Source of the DNA: Akkermansia sp.
Lineage (GTDB): Bacteria > Verrucomicrobiota > Verrucomicrobiia > Verrucomicrobiales > Akkermansiaceae
Assembly: GCA_030523775.1 (NCBI GenBank)
Contig: JAUNHW010000011.1
Location: 18,025-82,024 of the forward strand
Length of the DNA stretch: 64,000 bases
Reading direction: 5' to 3'
Below the pieces are notes generated by a model, which was given only the letters and a program-made list of their open reading frames with translations, did no database searches and was not told the DNA's origin. Shown piece after piece: positions 50,797-58,715 of the stretch. The first letter of the stretch is position 1, and every line of letters starts with the position of its first letter. A program made the position numbers and the translations under genes.

Positions 50797-50825
50797 TTGA
50801 AAACACGCGCACGGGCGTGTATAAA
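50797..50825 (+). promoter_or_regulatory. Promoter of argS, near-leaderless
   Basis: TTGAAA, 17-base spacer, TATAAA, nine bases (GGCGGCGAC), then the ATG at 50835. The promoter lies within what a longer in-frame reading of argS would treat as coding. Confidence 0.7.
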
Positions 50826-50834
50826 GGCGGCGAC

Positions 50835-52589
50835 ATGACGATACCGAACGAATTGACGGAGCAGCTTGCGGATACACTGAAAACGGTGCTGGGCGACACC
50901 CTGCCGGCGGATTTCACCGTACCCGCCGTGAGCGTGGCGCAGGATTTGCGCTTTGGCGACTACCAGAGCAACGTGGCCATGATGCTGGCCAAGCGCGTGG
51001 GCATGAACCCGCGCGAGCTCGCCGCCAAGCTCATGGAAGCCATGCCGGACTCCCTCGCCGCCACGGAAATCGCCGGTCCCGGATTCATCAACTTCCGCAT
51101 CCGCCCGGAATGCCTGGCCGCACGCGCGGAAAACATGCTGCATGATGAACGCCTGGGCGTGGACAAGGTCCGGCAGCCCAAAACCATCGTCATCGACTTC
51201 TCCGCCCCGAACGTGGCCAAGCCCATGCATGTGGGGCACATCCGCTCCACCATCATCGGCGACACCCTCGCGCGCCTGGCGCGCTTCCTCGGCCACACCG
51301 TCATCTCCGACAACCACATAGGCGACTGGGGAACACAGTTCGGCATGATTCTCTGGGGCTGGAAGAACATCCTGGACCAGACGGAGCTGGAAAAGAACCC
51401 CATCGATGCCCTGCTCGACGTCTACAAGACCGTCAACCTGAAATGCAAGGAGGACGAAACCCTGCTGCCCCTCTGCAAGGCCGAGCTCGTGAAGCTCCAG
51501 GGCGGTGACCCGGAAAACCTTTCCATATGGAACAAGTGCATTGCCGTCACCAAAACCGGGCTCCAGAAAATATACGACCAGCTCGACATCCATTTCGACT
51601 ACTGGCTGGGCGAAAGCGCCTACAACGATGCCCTGGGGCCGCTGGTGGACAAACTGGTGGCGGACGGCATAGCGCGTGAGAGCGATGGCGCCATCTGCGT
51701 GTTCTCCGATGGCTTCCACAAGCCGCAGAACGACCCCTTCCTGGTGCAAAAGGACGGTGAATGGGTACCCGTGCCCGCCATCATCCGCAAGGCGGACGGC
51801 GGCTTCCTGTACGCCACCACGGACCTGGCCACGCTGGACTACCGCACGGAAAACTTCAAGGCGGACGCCATCTGGTACGTGGTGGGCGCCCCGCAGGACA
51901 AGCATTTCAAGCAAATCTTCGATATCGAGCGCATGCGCGGCGTCAGCGGTGATTTCCGCCACGTCGCCTTCGGCTCCATCCTTGGCAAGGACCGCAGGCC
52001 CTTCAAGACCCGCAGCGGTGACACCGTGAGCCTGCAAGACGTCATTGACGAAGCCATCGAACGCGCCACCCGCGTGGTGGAGGAAAAGAGCCCTGACATG
52101 CCCGCAGAGGAAAAGGCAGCCGTGGCCCAGGCCGTCGGCATCGGCGCCATCAAGTTCGCCGAGCTCTCCCAGAACCGCCTGAGCGACTACATCTTCGACT
52201 GGGACAAGATGCTCGCCCTCACCGGCGACACCGCTCCCTACCTCCAGAACTCCTACGTGCGCGTGCGCTCCATCTTCCGCAAGATTGATGAAGCATTCCA
52301 GGTGCCGGACAAGCTCAGCCTCACCGAGCCCGCTGAGCTGGCGCTCACCCGCCAGCTGGTGCGCTACGCAGAGGTGGTGCCCGCCACGCTGGACGACTGC
52401 AAACCCAACCTGCTGGCCGCCTACCTGTACGAGCTCGCCAAAGCCTTCCACAGCTTCTACGAGGCCTGCCCCGTGCTGCGCAGCGAAGGCAACACGCGCG
52501 CCACGCGCCTGGCCCTCTGCGAGCTCACAGCACGAGTCCTCAAACAGGGTATGGGCCTCTTCGGCATCACCATGCCGGACCGCATGTAA
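50835..52589 (+). CDS. argS: Arginine--tRNA ligase
   Basis: A 584-residue class I synthetase for tRNA-Arg. The HIGH-type motif is in APNVAKPMHVGHIRSTIIGD (about residues 129-148); the N-terminal Add1 domain contains DYQSNVAMMLAK and GPGFINFRI; the anticodon-binding domain with the ending TRLALCELTARVLKQGMGLF and ITMPDRM is complete. Length is normal. The ATG at 50835 is fixed by the promoter nine bases upstream. A TPR-protein gene with a parS site follows 24 bases later. Confidence 0.97.
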   Translation: MTIPNELTEQLADTLKTVLGDTLPADFTVPAVSVAQDLRFGDYQSNVAMMLAKRVGMNPRELAAKLMEAMPDSLAATEIAGPGFINFRIRPECLAARAENMLHDERLGVDKVRQPKTIVIDFSAPNVAKPMHVGHIRSTIIGDTLARLARFLGHTVISDNHIGDWGTQFGMILWGWKNILDQTELEKNPIDALLDVYKTVNLKCKEDETLLPLCKAELVKLQGGDPENLSIWNKCIAVTKTGLQKIYDQLDIHFDYWLGESAYNDALGPLVDKLVADGIARESDGAICVFSDGFHKPQNDPFLVQKDGEWVPVPAIIRKADGGFLYATTDLATLDYRTENFKADAIWYVVGAPQDKHFKQIFDIERMRGVSGDFRHVAFGSILGKDRRPFKTRSGDTVSLQDVIDEAIERATRVVEEKSPDMPAEEKAAVAQAVGIGAIKFAELSQNRLSDYIFDWDKMLALTGDTAPYLQNSYVRVRSIFRKIDEAFQVPDKLSLTEPAELALTRQLVRYAEVVPATLDDCKPNLLAAYLYELAKAFHSFYEACPVLRSEGNTRATRLALCELTARVLKQGMGLFGITMPDRM

Positions 52590-52613
52590 CCCCCCTGCCC
52601 CGCCCGCGGAAAA

Positions 52614-53939
52614 ATGTTCCACGTGGAACAATACCTGCTCCTGCCGGCTGCCCTGCTCTGCTTGGCACCGGCTGCCGAACAGGCGTACAACCCCCTGCCC
52701 CTCTCCGGCGACTCCGAACCGGCCGCACTGGAATGCAACCTGGGACTCCAATGCACCCTGCTGGGCGACCAGGAGCGCGCATCCTTCCACTTCAACCGCG
52801 CACTGGAACACGATGCCAACTGCGCACTGGCACACTGCGGCACCATACTGCTGAACAAAGGTGCGGACAACTACAAACAGCGCCTGGACGAGCTGCAGCA
52901 ACTCCTGGACACCTACACCCCCACCCCGGCGGAAGCCCTGTTCATCAACAGCCTGCTCAAACTCGCCTGCAATGAAGTGAACGGCGCCGCGGCAGACTTC
53001 CGGAAACAAGCGGAACAACACCCGAACGACATTGCCGCGGCATGCTGGGCCATATCCCTGCTCCATCTGACTAACCGGGACCAGGAAGCCCTGCCATTCG
53101 CCGAGAATGCGCTGGAACGGCATCCCGGCGAGGTTATGCTGCTCTACTTGCGCGGCGCCGTTGAAGAAACAACCGACAATGTATCCGACAAAGCGCTCTA
53201 CTGCGCCCAGGCGGCAGCCATCCTGATGCGGGATTCCGCCCAGGCGGAGCTGCTGTACGGCAAACTGCTCTCCAAGCGCGGAGATGCCAGCCAGGCTATC
53301 GCCCATTTCCATATGGCACGCAAACTCGCGCACCGCGATATGCTGGAAGCCGGCGGTACCTGCACCTACACCTACCTGGCGGCCGGATTGAGCGAAGCCA
53401 CGGCGCTCTGCAGCGCGGGACGCAACAAGGAAGCCTTATGCCTGCGCCGCAGCATGAATGCAGAAACCTTCGCCGCATACTCACCCGATGCCGCCATACT
53501 CCACCAATGGGAAACAGCAACCCTGCCGCTGCGCTCACTCGTGTATGCGGCAGATATCACCCCATCGACCATCGCCGCGGCCATGAAGGTGGCGCAAGCG
53601 GATGCCAAGGACTCCGCACTCTATCAAGACTACCTGCAAGCCTTGCAAAAATCCCTCCAGGCGCGCTGCACCAAAGACAAATTCCAGGCGGAAGCGGCCA
53701 TAGCAGAGGCCAAGCTCGCACTTAAACACCTCAACGACGCCACAACGCAGACCGGCATGCATGCCGTGGTGCTCCAACGCGCCAAATACGCCTGCGCACT
53801 GGCTATCGCCGCCGCCCAGACACAACTGTACAAGGATACAGACCAAACCTGGTACGACAACATCGACACACCCGCAGATGCCATTGGCAGGTGCCTGCCG
53901 CCGATTGTTCCACGTGGAACAATCGGAAATGGGCGCTAG
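52614..53939 (+). CDS. Secreted TPR-like protein; first codons overlap a parS site
   Basis: A 441-residue protein, mostly helical, with TPR-like repeats (LGDQERASFHFNRALEHDAN, then CALAHCGTILLNKG; later LLSKRGDASQAIAHFHMARK). The N-terminus MFHVEQYLLLPAALLCLAPA acts as a signal peptide. MFHVEQ is encoded by the palindrome TGTTCCACGTGGAACA, so an in-frame GTG at 52623 may be the true start. The 3' end is also covered by such a site, which encodes VPRGTI. No function is assigned. It follows argS by 24 bases. Its Gln/Ala-rich composition differs from neighbouring genes. Confidence 0.6.
   Translation: MFHVEQYLLLPAALLCLAPAAEQAYNPLPLSGDSEPAALECNLGLQCTLLGDQERASFHFNRALEHDANCALAHCGTILLNKGADNYKQRLDELQQLLDTYTPTPAEALFINSLLKLACNEVNGAAADFRKQAEQHPNDIAAACWAISLLHLTNRDQEALPFAENALERHPGEVMLLYLRGAVEETTDNVSDKALYCAQAAAILMRDSAQAELLYGKLLSKRGDASQAIAHFHMARKLAHRDMLEAGGTCTYTYLAAGLSEATALCSAGRNKEALCLRRSMNAETFAAYSPDAAILHQWETATLPLRSLVYAADITPSTIAAAMKVAQADAKDSALYQDYLQALQKSLQARCTKDKFQAEAAIAEAKLALKHLNDATTQTGMHAVVLQRAKYACALAIAAAQTQLYKDTDQTWYDNIDTPADAIGRCLPPIVPRGTIGNGR
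52615..52630. other. parS-like site 1
   Basis: TGTTCCACGTGGAACA, a perfect 16-bp palindrome that matches the ParB-binding consensus TGTTNCACGTGNAACA of bacterial chromosome partition sites. It overlaps the first codons of the TPR gene. Confidence 0.75.
53901..53926. other. parS-like site 2 inside a 26-bp palindrome
   Basis: The core TGTTCCACGTGGAACA (53906-53921) is flanked by CCGAT and ATCGG, so the whole 26 bases are perfectly palindromic. It covers the last codons of the TPR gene. Confidence 0.78.
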
Positions 53940-53951
53940 CAGAGTGTTACC

Positions 53952-53980
53952 TTGACGCCATGGCCGCGCTCTAGTAGAAT
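53952..53980 (+). promoter_or_regulatory. Promoter of the lipoprotein gene, leaderless GTG start
   Basis: TTGACG, 17-base spacer, TAGAAT, seven bases, then GTG at 53988. The strong promoter directly before a signal-peptide reading frame fixes the unusual start codon. Confidence 0.7.
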
Positions 53981-53987
53981 AGCGAGC

Positions 53988-54608
53988 GTGAAACTCCAGA
54001 CCATCAGCATGCTGGCAGCGGCACTGTGCCTGAGCTCCTGTGCCTACCTGCAAACACACAAAAACGTGAAGGAAGCCTTCCATACATGCGAAGGCTACCG
54101 CGTTGTGGAACCCCTGCAGTTGTATTCCGCCGGAAACACCTGGTACATAGCCGTGCAACCGGAAACCATGCGCAAGCATTATCCCGTGCTTCACGACAGC
54201 ATTTTCCTGAATACCGATCCAGCCCCCAGCTACAGCACCATCAACAACAATTCACCCCACAACTACAAGCGCATCTCTGGCAGCACGGCCAAGGTATTGC
54301 TTCGCAATGATGGATACTACACCTTCAATTCCCTCATGGAGGAAATGAACTCCATGCAGGACAAACCGCTCACTGCATTACCCGCCGGCGCCGCACGGCA
54401 CCAAATCCATGCCATGGTGCAAACCCGTGCAAGCGACAACAAGGCAACCGTGCTCTCCCGCACCCCGGAGAGTACGCCCGCAGTGGGGCAGGCGCTCGCT
54501 GCCGTGGATTTTGTCTGCATCGATGTCCCGGGATCGGTTGCCTACAACGTCGCCATTCCCGTGATGGCTCCCTTTGTGTTTTTCTATAACTTCATCACCG
54601 AGGAATAA
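53988..54608 (+). CDS. Lipoprotein of unknown function
   Basis: A 206-residue protein starting at GTG, with a lipoprotein signal peptide (KLQTISMLAAALCLSSCAYL; lipobox LSSC at about residues 15-18). Mature residues are polar and end in a hydrophobic stretch (VAYNVAIPVMAPFVFFYNFI) that could sit at a membrane. No family recognised. The start follows a -10 box by seven bases, and no ATG would keep the signal peptide intact. It lies between parS site 2 and the repeat-rich gap before ribD. Confidence 0.65.
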   Translation: MKLQTISMLAAALCLSSCAYLQTHKNVKEAFHTCEGYRVVEPLQLYSAGNTWYIAVQPETMRKHYPVLHDSIFLNTDPAPSYSTINNNSPHNYKRISGSTAKVLLRNDGYYTFNSLMEEMNSMQDKPLTALPAGAARHQIHAMVQTRASDNKATVLSRTPESTPAVGQALAAVDFVCIDVPGSVAYNVAIPVMAPFVFFYNFITEE

Positions 54609-54912
54609 CACAATCATCTCATAATCAATCAATTATATAACTTATCAACACGTGATTGTCAGTATGCTGTCAGTTGTCGGTCGATAAGGGTGTCAGTAAC
54701 CGGAACTGACTTTCCGGCGAGAGTTGCGGACCGGTTTACGAACAGTTGGAGAGCGTTCCAAACAGGTGTTTTTCAAGTGCTTTCAGGAGTTGCTAACAGA
54801 ACTGACAAGGGTGATGATGATGAATTTCTTATCTATAAATTTCATCCTTATCATCAAGAACAATGACAAGGCGCTGCCTTTACACCGAATGGCGGCTTGG
54901 TAGAATGGGGAC
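54609..54912. other. Repeat-rich, AT-rich gap (possible replication or regulatory region)
   Basis: This 304-base gap has no gene. It contains five copies of TGTCAGTT/A or its complement (54657, 54668, 54691, 54704 reverse, 54800 reverse), four TTATC-based 9-mers of which TTATCAACA (54642-54650) is one base from the DnaA-box consensus, a GATGATGATG run, and an imperfect inverted repeat around 54812-54856 (TGATGAT/ATCATCA). Its AT content is well above the surroundings. Three parS-like sites lie within 4 kb. It could be an origin-like or binding-site array; the ribD promoter lies at its right end. Confidence 0.3.
54879..54906 (+). promoter_or_regulatory. Promoter of ribD, leaderless
   Basis: TTTACA, 16-base spacer, TAGAAT, then GGGGAC and the ATG at 54913. 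There is no FMN-riboswitch-like sequence in the gap before it. Confidence 0.7.
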
Positions 54913-55956
54913 ATGGCCGAACGGGATACAGAATGGATGCTGCGAGCGGTGGAGCTTTCCCGCAAGGGAGTGGGTACCACCAGCCCCAATCCGCCCGTTG
55001 GTGCCGTGATTGTGCGTGATGGTTGCATCATTGGCGAGGGTTGGCACGAGGTTGCCGGCGAGGCACATGCGGAGCGGCGCGCCATAGCGGATGCCATTGC
55101 CAGGGGAAACGAATCCCTGCTGCAGGGTTCCACCATCTATGTGACCCTTGAACCCTGTTCCAGCCACGGCAAGACGCCACCCTGCACGGATGCCATTGTA
55201 GAGCGCGGCATCAAGCGCGTGGTCTATGGTGTGGTAGATCCCGACAAGCGGCACCGCGGCCAGGCTGACGCCATCCTTCGCGCCGCTGGTATAGAAGTGC
55301 AGGGGGGTATTGAGGAAGCTGCGTGCCAGGAAGTGCTGCGTCCCTGGCTGTTCGCCACGGAAAACGGACGTCCCTGGGTGGTGGCCAAGGTGGCATGCAC
55401 GCTGGACGCCAAAATGGTGCGGCGTACGGAACGTTGGATCAGCGACCCCGAGGCCCTGCGCCACAGCCACCAGCTTCGCGCGGCGGCAGATGCCATCCTG
55501 GTGGGCGGAGAGACCGTTCGGAGGGATAATCCCGCGCTGACCATACGAACGCCCCTTATAGGCCCCTCTGAGCGCAAGCAACAGCCCTTGCGCGTGGTGT
55601 TGACCCGCCACCGCGGGACATTGCCCGTGAATGCCGTCCTTTTCACGGATGAATTCAAGGAGCGCACATTGGTGGTGGAGAACGTGGAGAATTTCGCGGA
55701 GTTGTTGCAGCAGTTGTACCGGGAACACGGAGTCGTCACGCTCATGCTGGAATGCGGAGGCCGGCTGTTGCGTGAATTCCTGGACCGTGGATTGGTGAAC
55801 GAATGGATGCAGGACATCGCGCCCATCCTCTCCGGCGGCCGGCAAGCCGTGGTTTCCGGTGAGTTTCTGGATGTTGAGCAGCACTTGGGGCAGGTGAGCT
55901 ATACCAGGGCAGGGCGCGACATCATTGTACGCGGCTTGCTTTTGCGTGACGATTGA
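54913..55956 (+). CDS. ribD: Bifunctional riboflavin deaminase/reductase RibD
   Basis: A 347-residue two-domain enzyme performing two consecutive steps of riboflavin synthesis. The N-terminal deaminase has the zinc site H52-A-E54 and PC82...C91 (HAERRAIADA, TLEPCSSHGKTPPC). The C-terminal reductase (from about residue 145) shows PWVVAKVACTLDAKMVRRTE, DAILVGGETVRRDNP and a Rossmann-like core. Normal length. The start is six bases after a -10 box. It is followed four bases later by a phosphoesterase gene, so the two are probably co-transcribed. Confidence 0.93.
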   Translation: MAERDTEWMLRAVELSRKGVGTTSPNPPVGAVIVRDGCIIGEGWHEVAGEAHAERRAIADAIARGNESLLQGSTIYVTLEPCSSHGKTPPCTDAIVERGIKRVVYGVVDPDKRHRGQADAILRAAGIEVQGGIEEAACQEVLRPWLFATENGRPWVVAKVACTLDAKMVRRTERWISDPEALRHSHQLRAAADAILVGGETVRRDNPALTIRTPLIGPSERKQQPLRVVLTRHRGTLPVNAVLFTDEFKERTLVVENVENFAELLQQLYREHGVVTLMLECGGRLLREFLDRGLVNEWMQDIAPILSGGRQAVVSGEFLDVEQHLGQVSYTRAGRDIIVRGLLLRDD

Positions 55957-55959
55957 TTT

Positions 55960-56820
55960 ATGTTCCTTCAGAAGGTCAAGGAGTATTGGCGCTTGTGGCA
56001 TCGCCTGTTTCTGGTGATGGTGTTCCTCTGCATTCTGCTGCTGGGCTATGCGGCATTGGTGGAGTATCATTGGATAGAGGAAACCGAATATACGGTGCAA
56101 TCCGCGGATTGGCGGGGCAGGGAGGTCAAGCTGGCGGTTCTGGCAGACCTGCACGCGCGGCAGGGTGACGGCGCGTACCTGGATGATATAGTCAACCGCA
56201 CGCTGGCCATGAAGCCGGATGCCGTGCTGCTTCTGGGCGACTATATGGCGAGCCACCCGGGTTCGCGGTTTGCAACCAGCATGCCCGCGAGGGAAATTGC
56301 CGACCACCTGAAACCGCTCACCGCGCTGCCGTGCTATGCCGTGCTGGGCAACCACGACTATGTGCACGGTTCCGCAAAAATGCGCGCCGCCCTGCAGGGT
56401 ATCGGCATGCACATGATGGAGGGACGCCGCGAGAGGTTGGATATTGACGGCGCCCCGCTGGATATCGGCGGCATCCGCTGCCTATTCACCTTCCGTACAC
56501 CCGGGAGAATCCCGCAGCCGCAGAAGGGTGTGCCCTTCATCCTCTTGTCCCACTCGCCGTACGGCACCAGTTTTGCCCCGCAAGGCACGCTCATCACGCT
56601 TTCCGGCCACACCCATGGCGGGCAGGTGTGCCTGCCGTTCATAGGTGCCGTGTTCAGCATCGATTCCCATGTGCCGTGCTCGCGTTCATCCGGTGCACAC
56701 GTGCTTTCCGGGCATCAGCTGGAATACGTGTCGCGCGGCCTGGGCAGCAGCGTGCTGCCCATCCGCTTCTGCTGCCGCCCGGAGCTTTTGCTTTTGCGCA
56801 TTCGCGGGGGAAAATCTTGA
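55960..56820 (+). CDS. Membrane-anchored metallophosphoesterase (YaeI-like)
   Basis: A 286-residue calcineurin-like phosphoesterase with one N-terminal membrane helix (LFLVMVFLCILLLGYAALV). Metal-binding blocks are all present: LAVLADLHARQGD, VLLLGDYMASH, VLGNHDYVHG, ILLSHSPYG and LSGHTHGGQVCLPF. The order matches YaeI/YkuE-type enzymes, which act on lipid phosphates (UDP-2,3-diacylglucosamine or related) near the membrane; the substrate here is not known. It begins four bases after ribD. The next gene's promoter starts inside its last codons. Confidence 0.85.
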   Translation: MFLQKVKEYWRLWHRLFLVMVFLCILLLGYAALVEYHWIEETEYTVQSADWRGREVKLAVLADLHARQGDGAYLDDIVNRTLAMKPDAVLLLGDYMASHPGSRFATSMPAREIADHLKPLTALPCYAVLGNHDYVHGSAKMRAALQGIGMHMMEGRRERLDIDGAPLDIGGIRCLFTFRTPGRIPQPQKGVPFILLSHSPYGTSFAPQGTLITLSGHTHGGQVCLPFIGAVFSIDSHVPCSRSSGAHVLSGHQLEYVSRGLGSSVLPIRFCCRPELLLLRIRGGKS

Positions 56821-56845
56821 TAAGGCAGGGCATGTGTGGTAGCAT
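56817..56845 (+). promoter_or_regulatory. Promoter of lipoprotein A, near-leaderless
   Basis: TTGATA, 17-base spacer, TAGCAT; ten bases separate the box from the ATG at 56856. Another in-frame ATG (56844) overlaps the box and is excluded. Confidence 0.6.
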
Positions 56846-56855
56846 GTGCGCGCAA

Positions 56856-57593
56856 ATGAAAAGACGCTTGGCATGGGTGATGGCTGCCGCCGCACTGTTG
56901 ACGGGTTGCTACCCGCCGCCGGTGAGCTATCCGTACACCAAGCTGGTGACAGAGCGGCGCAGCACTCTGCAGACCAACCTGCTGGCATTGCTCCCGGAAA
57001 GCCAGCGCACGCTTCCCGATGCCAGGGAGGAGGCCCGTTGGTTGTCCGACACCGCCTACAAGGCCGCGGCCGGTATCTCCCGCGTCAATGATTCCAATTT
57101 CCCCGGTTGGGCCGGCAATGCGCTTATCAACGCCCGTATGCAGGACCGCGGACTCTGCTGGCAATACCAGCATGATATGTTCCGCGAGCTGCGCCGCCGC
57201 CCCTTGAAATACTTCAGGATCGGTTGCTGCGTGCGCGATTTGGCGGAGCCCTCCGAGCACAACTGCGTGTACGTTTGCGCCATCAACGGAAAGTGGCCCG
57301 ATGGCTGGATTCTCGATGCCTGGATGTGGAACGGCCGCCTGAAGGTCAGCAGGGCATCAGAAGAAGACCAGGACCGCTGGCAGGATTTGCCGGATATCTG
57401 TTCCACCCGCCAGAAGATTTACCCGGAAGGGCACACCTATCCCATCGAACACTGGAGCGTGATACACACCGACAACAACGGGTACGCCATGTTCTGGGAG
57501 AAGGCGGCCCAGAATTCCCGCCAGTACAAGCGCATGTTGGAAAACATCGAGCGCGGGAAGAAGGAACACCCCGGCAGCCCAACCAATTATTGA
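56856..57593 (+). CDS. Lipoprotein with transglutaminase-like Cys-His-Asp pattern (A)
   Basis: A 245-residue lipoprotein (MKRRLAWVMAAAALLTGCYP; lipobox LTGC at 15-18). A conserved block shared with the next gene has three likely catalytic residues: Cys in RGLCWQYQHDMFRELRRR, His in EPSEHNCVYVCA and Asp in DGWILDAWMW. This Cys-His-Asp order is that of transglutaminase/papain-like cysteine enzymes, which is inference since overall similarity is low. It is probably outer-membrane anchored. The start fits a promoter 10 bases upstream. The next gene, a paralogue, follows three bases after its stop. Confidence 0.6.
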   Translation: MKRRLAWVMAAAALLTGCYPPPVSYPYTKLVTERRSTLQTNLLALLPESQRTLPDAREEARWLSDTAYKAAAGISRVNDSNFPGWAGNALINARMQDRGLCWQYQHDMFRELRRRPLKYFRIGCCVRDLAEPSEHNCVYVCAINGKWPDGWILDAWMWNGRLKVSRASEEDQDRWQDLPDICSTRQKIYPEGHTYPIEHWSVIHTDNNGYAMFWEKAAQNSRQYKRMLENIERGKKEHPGSPTNY

Positions 57594-57595
57594 CC

Positions 57596-58351
57596 ATGAA
57601 ATACATATTACCACTCCTTTTCGCCCTGTCCGCTCTCTTGACCTCATGCATGGTCAAGGCACCCTCCTGGAGCTACTATGATGAACCCCAGGTGCAGCAG
57701 CAGAGGAAAGACACCTACAAGCAGCTCATCGAGCTCCTGCCGCCCGCACAGCGCAGCCTCCCCGCAGCACAGGAAGAGGCCGCCTGGCTGGTGGAGCACG
57801 GTTTCAAGGCCGCCATCTCCATCTCCCGCTATAACGACCCCATCGGCCTCGGCTGGCAGAACAACAGGAATGTCAACAACCCGAAGCACATCCGCGAGCG
57901 CGGGCTCTGCTGGCACTACCAGGCGGATATGTTCCGCGAGCTGCGCCGCCGCCACCTGGACTACTTCTACATCGGCTTCTGCAGGCGGGACGATGAATCC
58001 TCCGCAGATCACAACTGTATCTACATCCGCGCAGCCTCCGGGCAATGGCCGGATGCTATCCTGATGGATCCCTGGGGCGGCAGCGGCCGTCTCAATGTCA
58101 TGAACAAGCGGGATATCCTGATTGAAGAATGGCATGATTCACCGGAAATGCGGCAGCGCCTCACGCATGTGTACACGGAAAACCACCGGTACCCCATGGA
58201 ACACTGGGAGTGCGTGCAGAGCGATGAGAACGTGGAGCACTACGTCTCCATCTTCACCCCGGAGGGTCGCAACAGTCGCCAGGGAAAACTCATGTTCGCC
58301 AACATGAAGCGCGGCCTGCAGCAGAGAAACGGTCGCCTCACCGATTATTAA
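57596..58351 (+). CDS. Lipoprotein with transglutaminase-like Cys-His-Asp pattern (B)
   Basis: A 251-residue paralogue of the preceding protein (lipobox LTSC in MKYILPLLFALSALLTSCMV). Shared segments are LLPPAQRSLPAAQEEAAWLV, FKAAISISRYND, ERGLCWHYQADMFRELRRR, SSADHNCIYIRA and DAILMDPWGG, keeping the same Cys-His-Asp candidates. Both end in Asn/Asp-Tyr (TNY, TDY). The pair must be a tandem duplication. A parS-like site and the probable 6S RNA gene follow at once. Confidence 0.6.
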   Translation: MKYILPLLFALSALLTSCMVKAPSWSYYDEPQVQQQRKDTYKQLIELLPPAQRSLPAAQEEAAWLVEHGFKAAISISRYNDPIGLGWQNNRNVNNPKHIRERGLCWHYQADMFRELRRRHLDYFYIGFCRRDDESSADHNCIYIRAASGQWPDAILMDPWGGSGRLNVMNKRDILIEEWHDSPEMRQRLTHVYTENHRYPMEHWECVQSDENVEHYVSIFTPEGRNSRQGKLMFANMKRGLQQRNGRLTDY

Positions 58352-58358
58352 TCAATCA

Positions 58359-58388
58359 CGCCCGGTGTTCCACGTGGAACATCGGGCG
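58359..58388. other. parS-like site 3 inside a 30-bp near-palindrome
   Basis: The core TGTTCCACGTGGAACA (58366-58381) is flanked by CGCCCG (58359) and CGGGCG (58388). It overlaps the region where the 6S RNA promoter -35 box should be. The hairpin could also end transcription of lipoprotein B. Confidence 0.75.
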
Positions 58389-58394
58389 TATGCT

Positions 58395-58595
58395 GAAGGG
58401 ATTGGCCGCCGGTGCCGTCAGTGGTATGAGAGCCGCGTTCCCTGAATGACAGGTGGGTGCGAGGACGGGGATTCTCGGTTGAGTCCGTCTCACGGACGGA
58501 ACATATCCCCCCGTACCGTTGGCCCCTTAACTAATGATAACAGTCCGGGCTTGTATGACCACGCGTCACGTGCACGGCAGCCGCACTGCTTATAC
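58395..58595 (+). ncRNA. ssrS: Probable 6S RNA
   Basis: The roughly 200-base gene-free stretch folds as a long rod with a central bubble. The closing stem pairs GGCCGCCGGTGC (58403-58414) with GCACGGCAGCC (58572-58582), and GGTATGAGAGCC with GGCTTGTATGACC. The apical arm ends in GTCCGT-CTC-ACGGAC. The bubble strands read GTTCCCTGAATGACA on the 5' side and CCCCTTAACTAATGATAACA on the 3' side, resembling the CCCUGA and CUUAA elements of E. coli 6S RNA that mimic an open promoter. TATGCT at 58389-58394 may be its -10 box. Ends are approximate. Confidence 0.6.
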
Positions 58596-58715
58596 CACAG
58601 GGCAGGGCAGGGGGCAAGTGTTTTATGCGCGTGGTTTCTAATAGTTGGGCGTGGTGGGAAAATTGAGGATTAGGAATTTGTTTGTGTGCACGCGTGGCGT
58701 GCGGGAAGCACCGGC

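Noticed and set aside
50739..53333. 864-codon minus-strand frame opposite argS
   Set aside because: Shadow frame with no recognisable domain; argS motifs are on the plus strand.
53988..54608. Longer start of the lipoprotein at TTG 53952
   Set aside because: That TTG is the promoter -35 box; the GTG at 53988 starts a normal lipoprotein signal peptide.
54642..54650. Confident call of oriC from the TTATCAACA box
   Set aside because: Only one near-match to a DnaA box and the gene orientation of rpoBC argues against a fork start here; kept as a low-confidence hypothesis.
54609..54912. FMN riboswitch before ribD
   Set aside because: No conserved FMN aptamer segments were seen, and the ribD promoter leaves essentially no leader.
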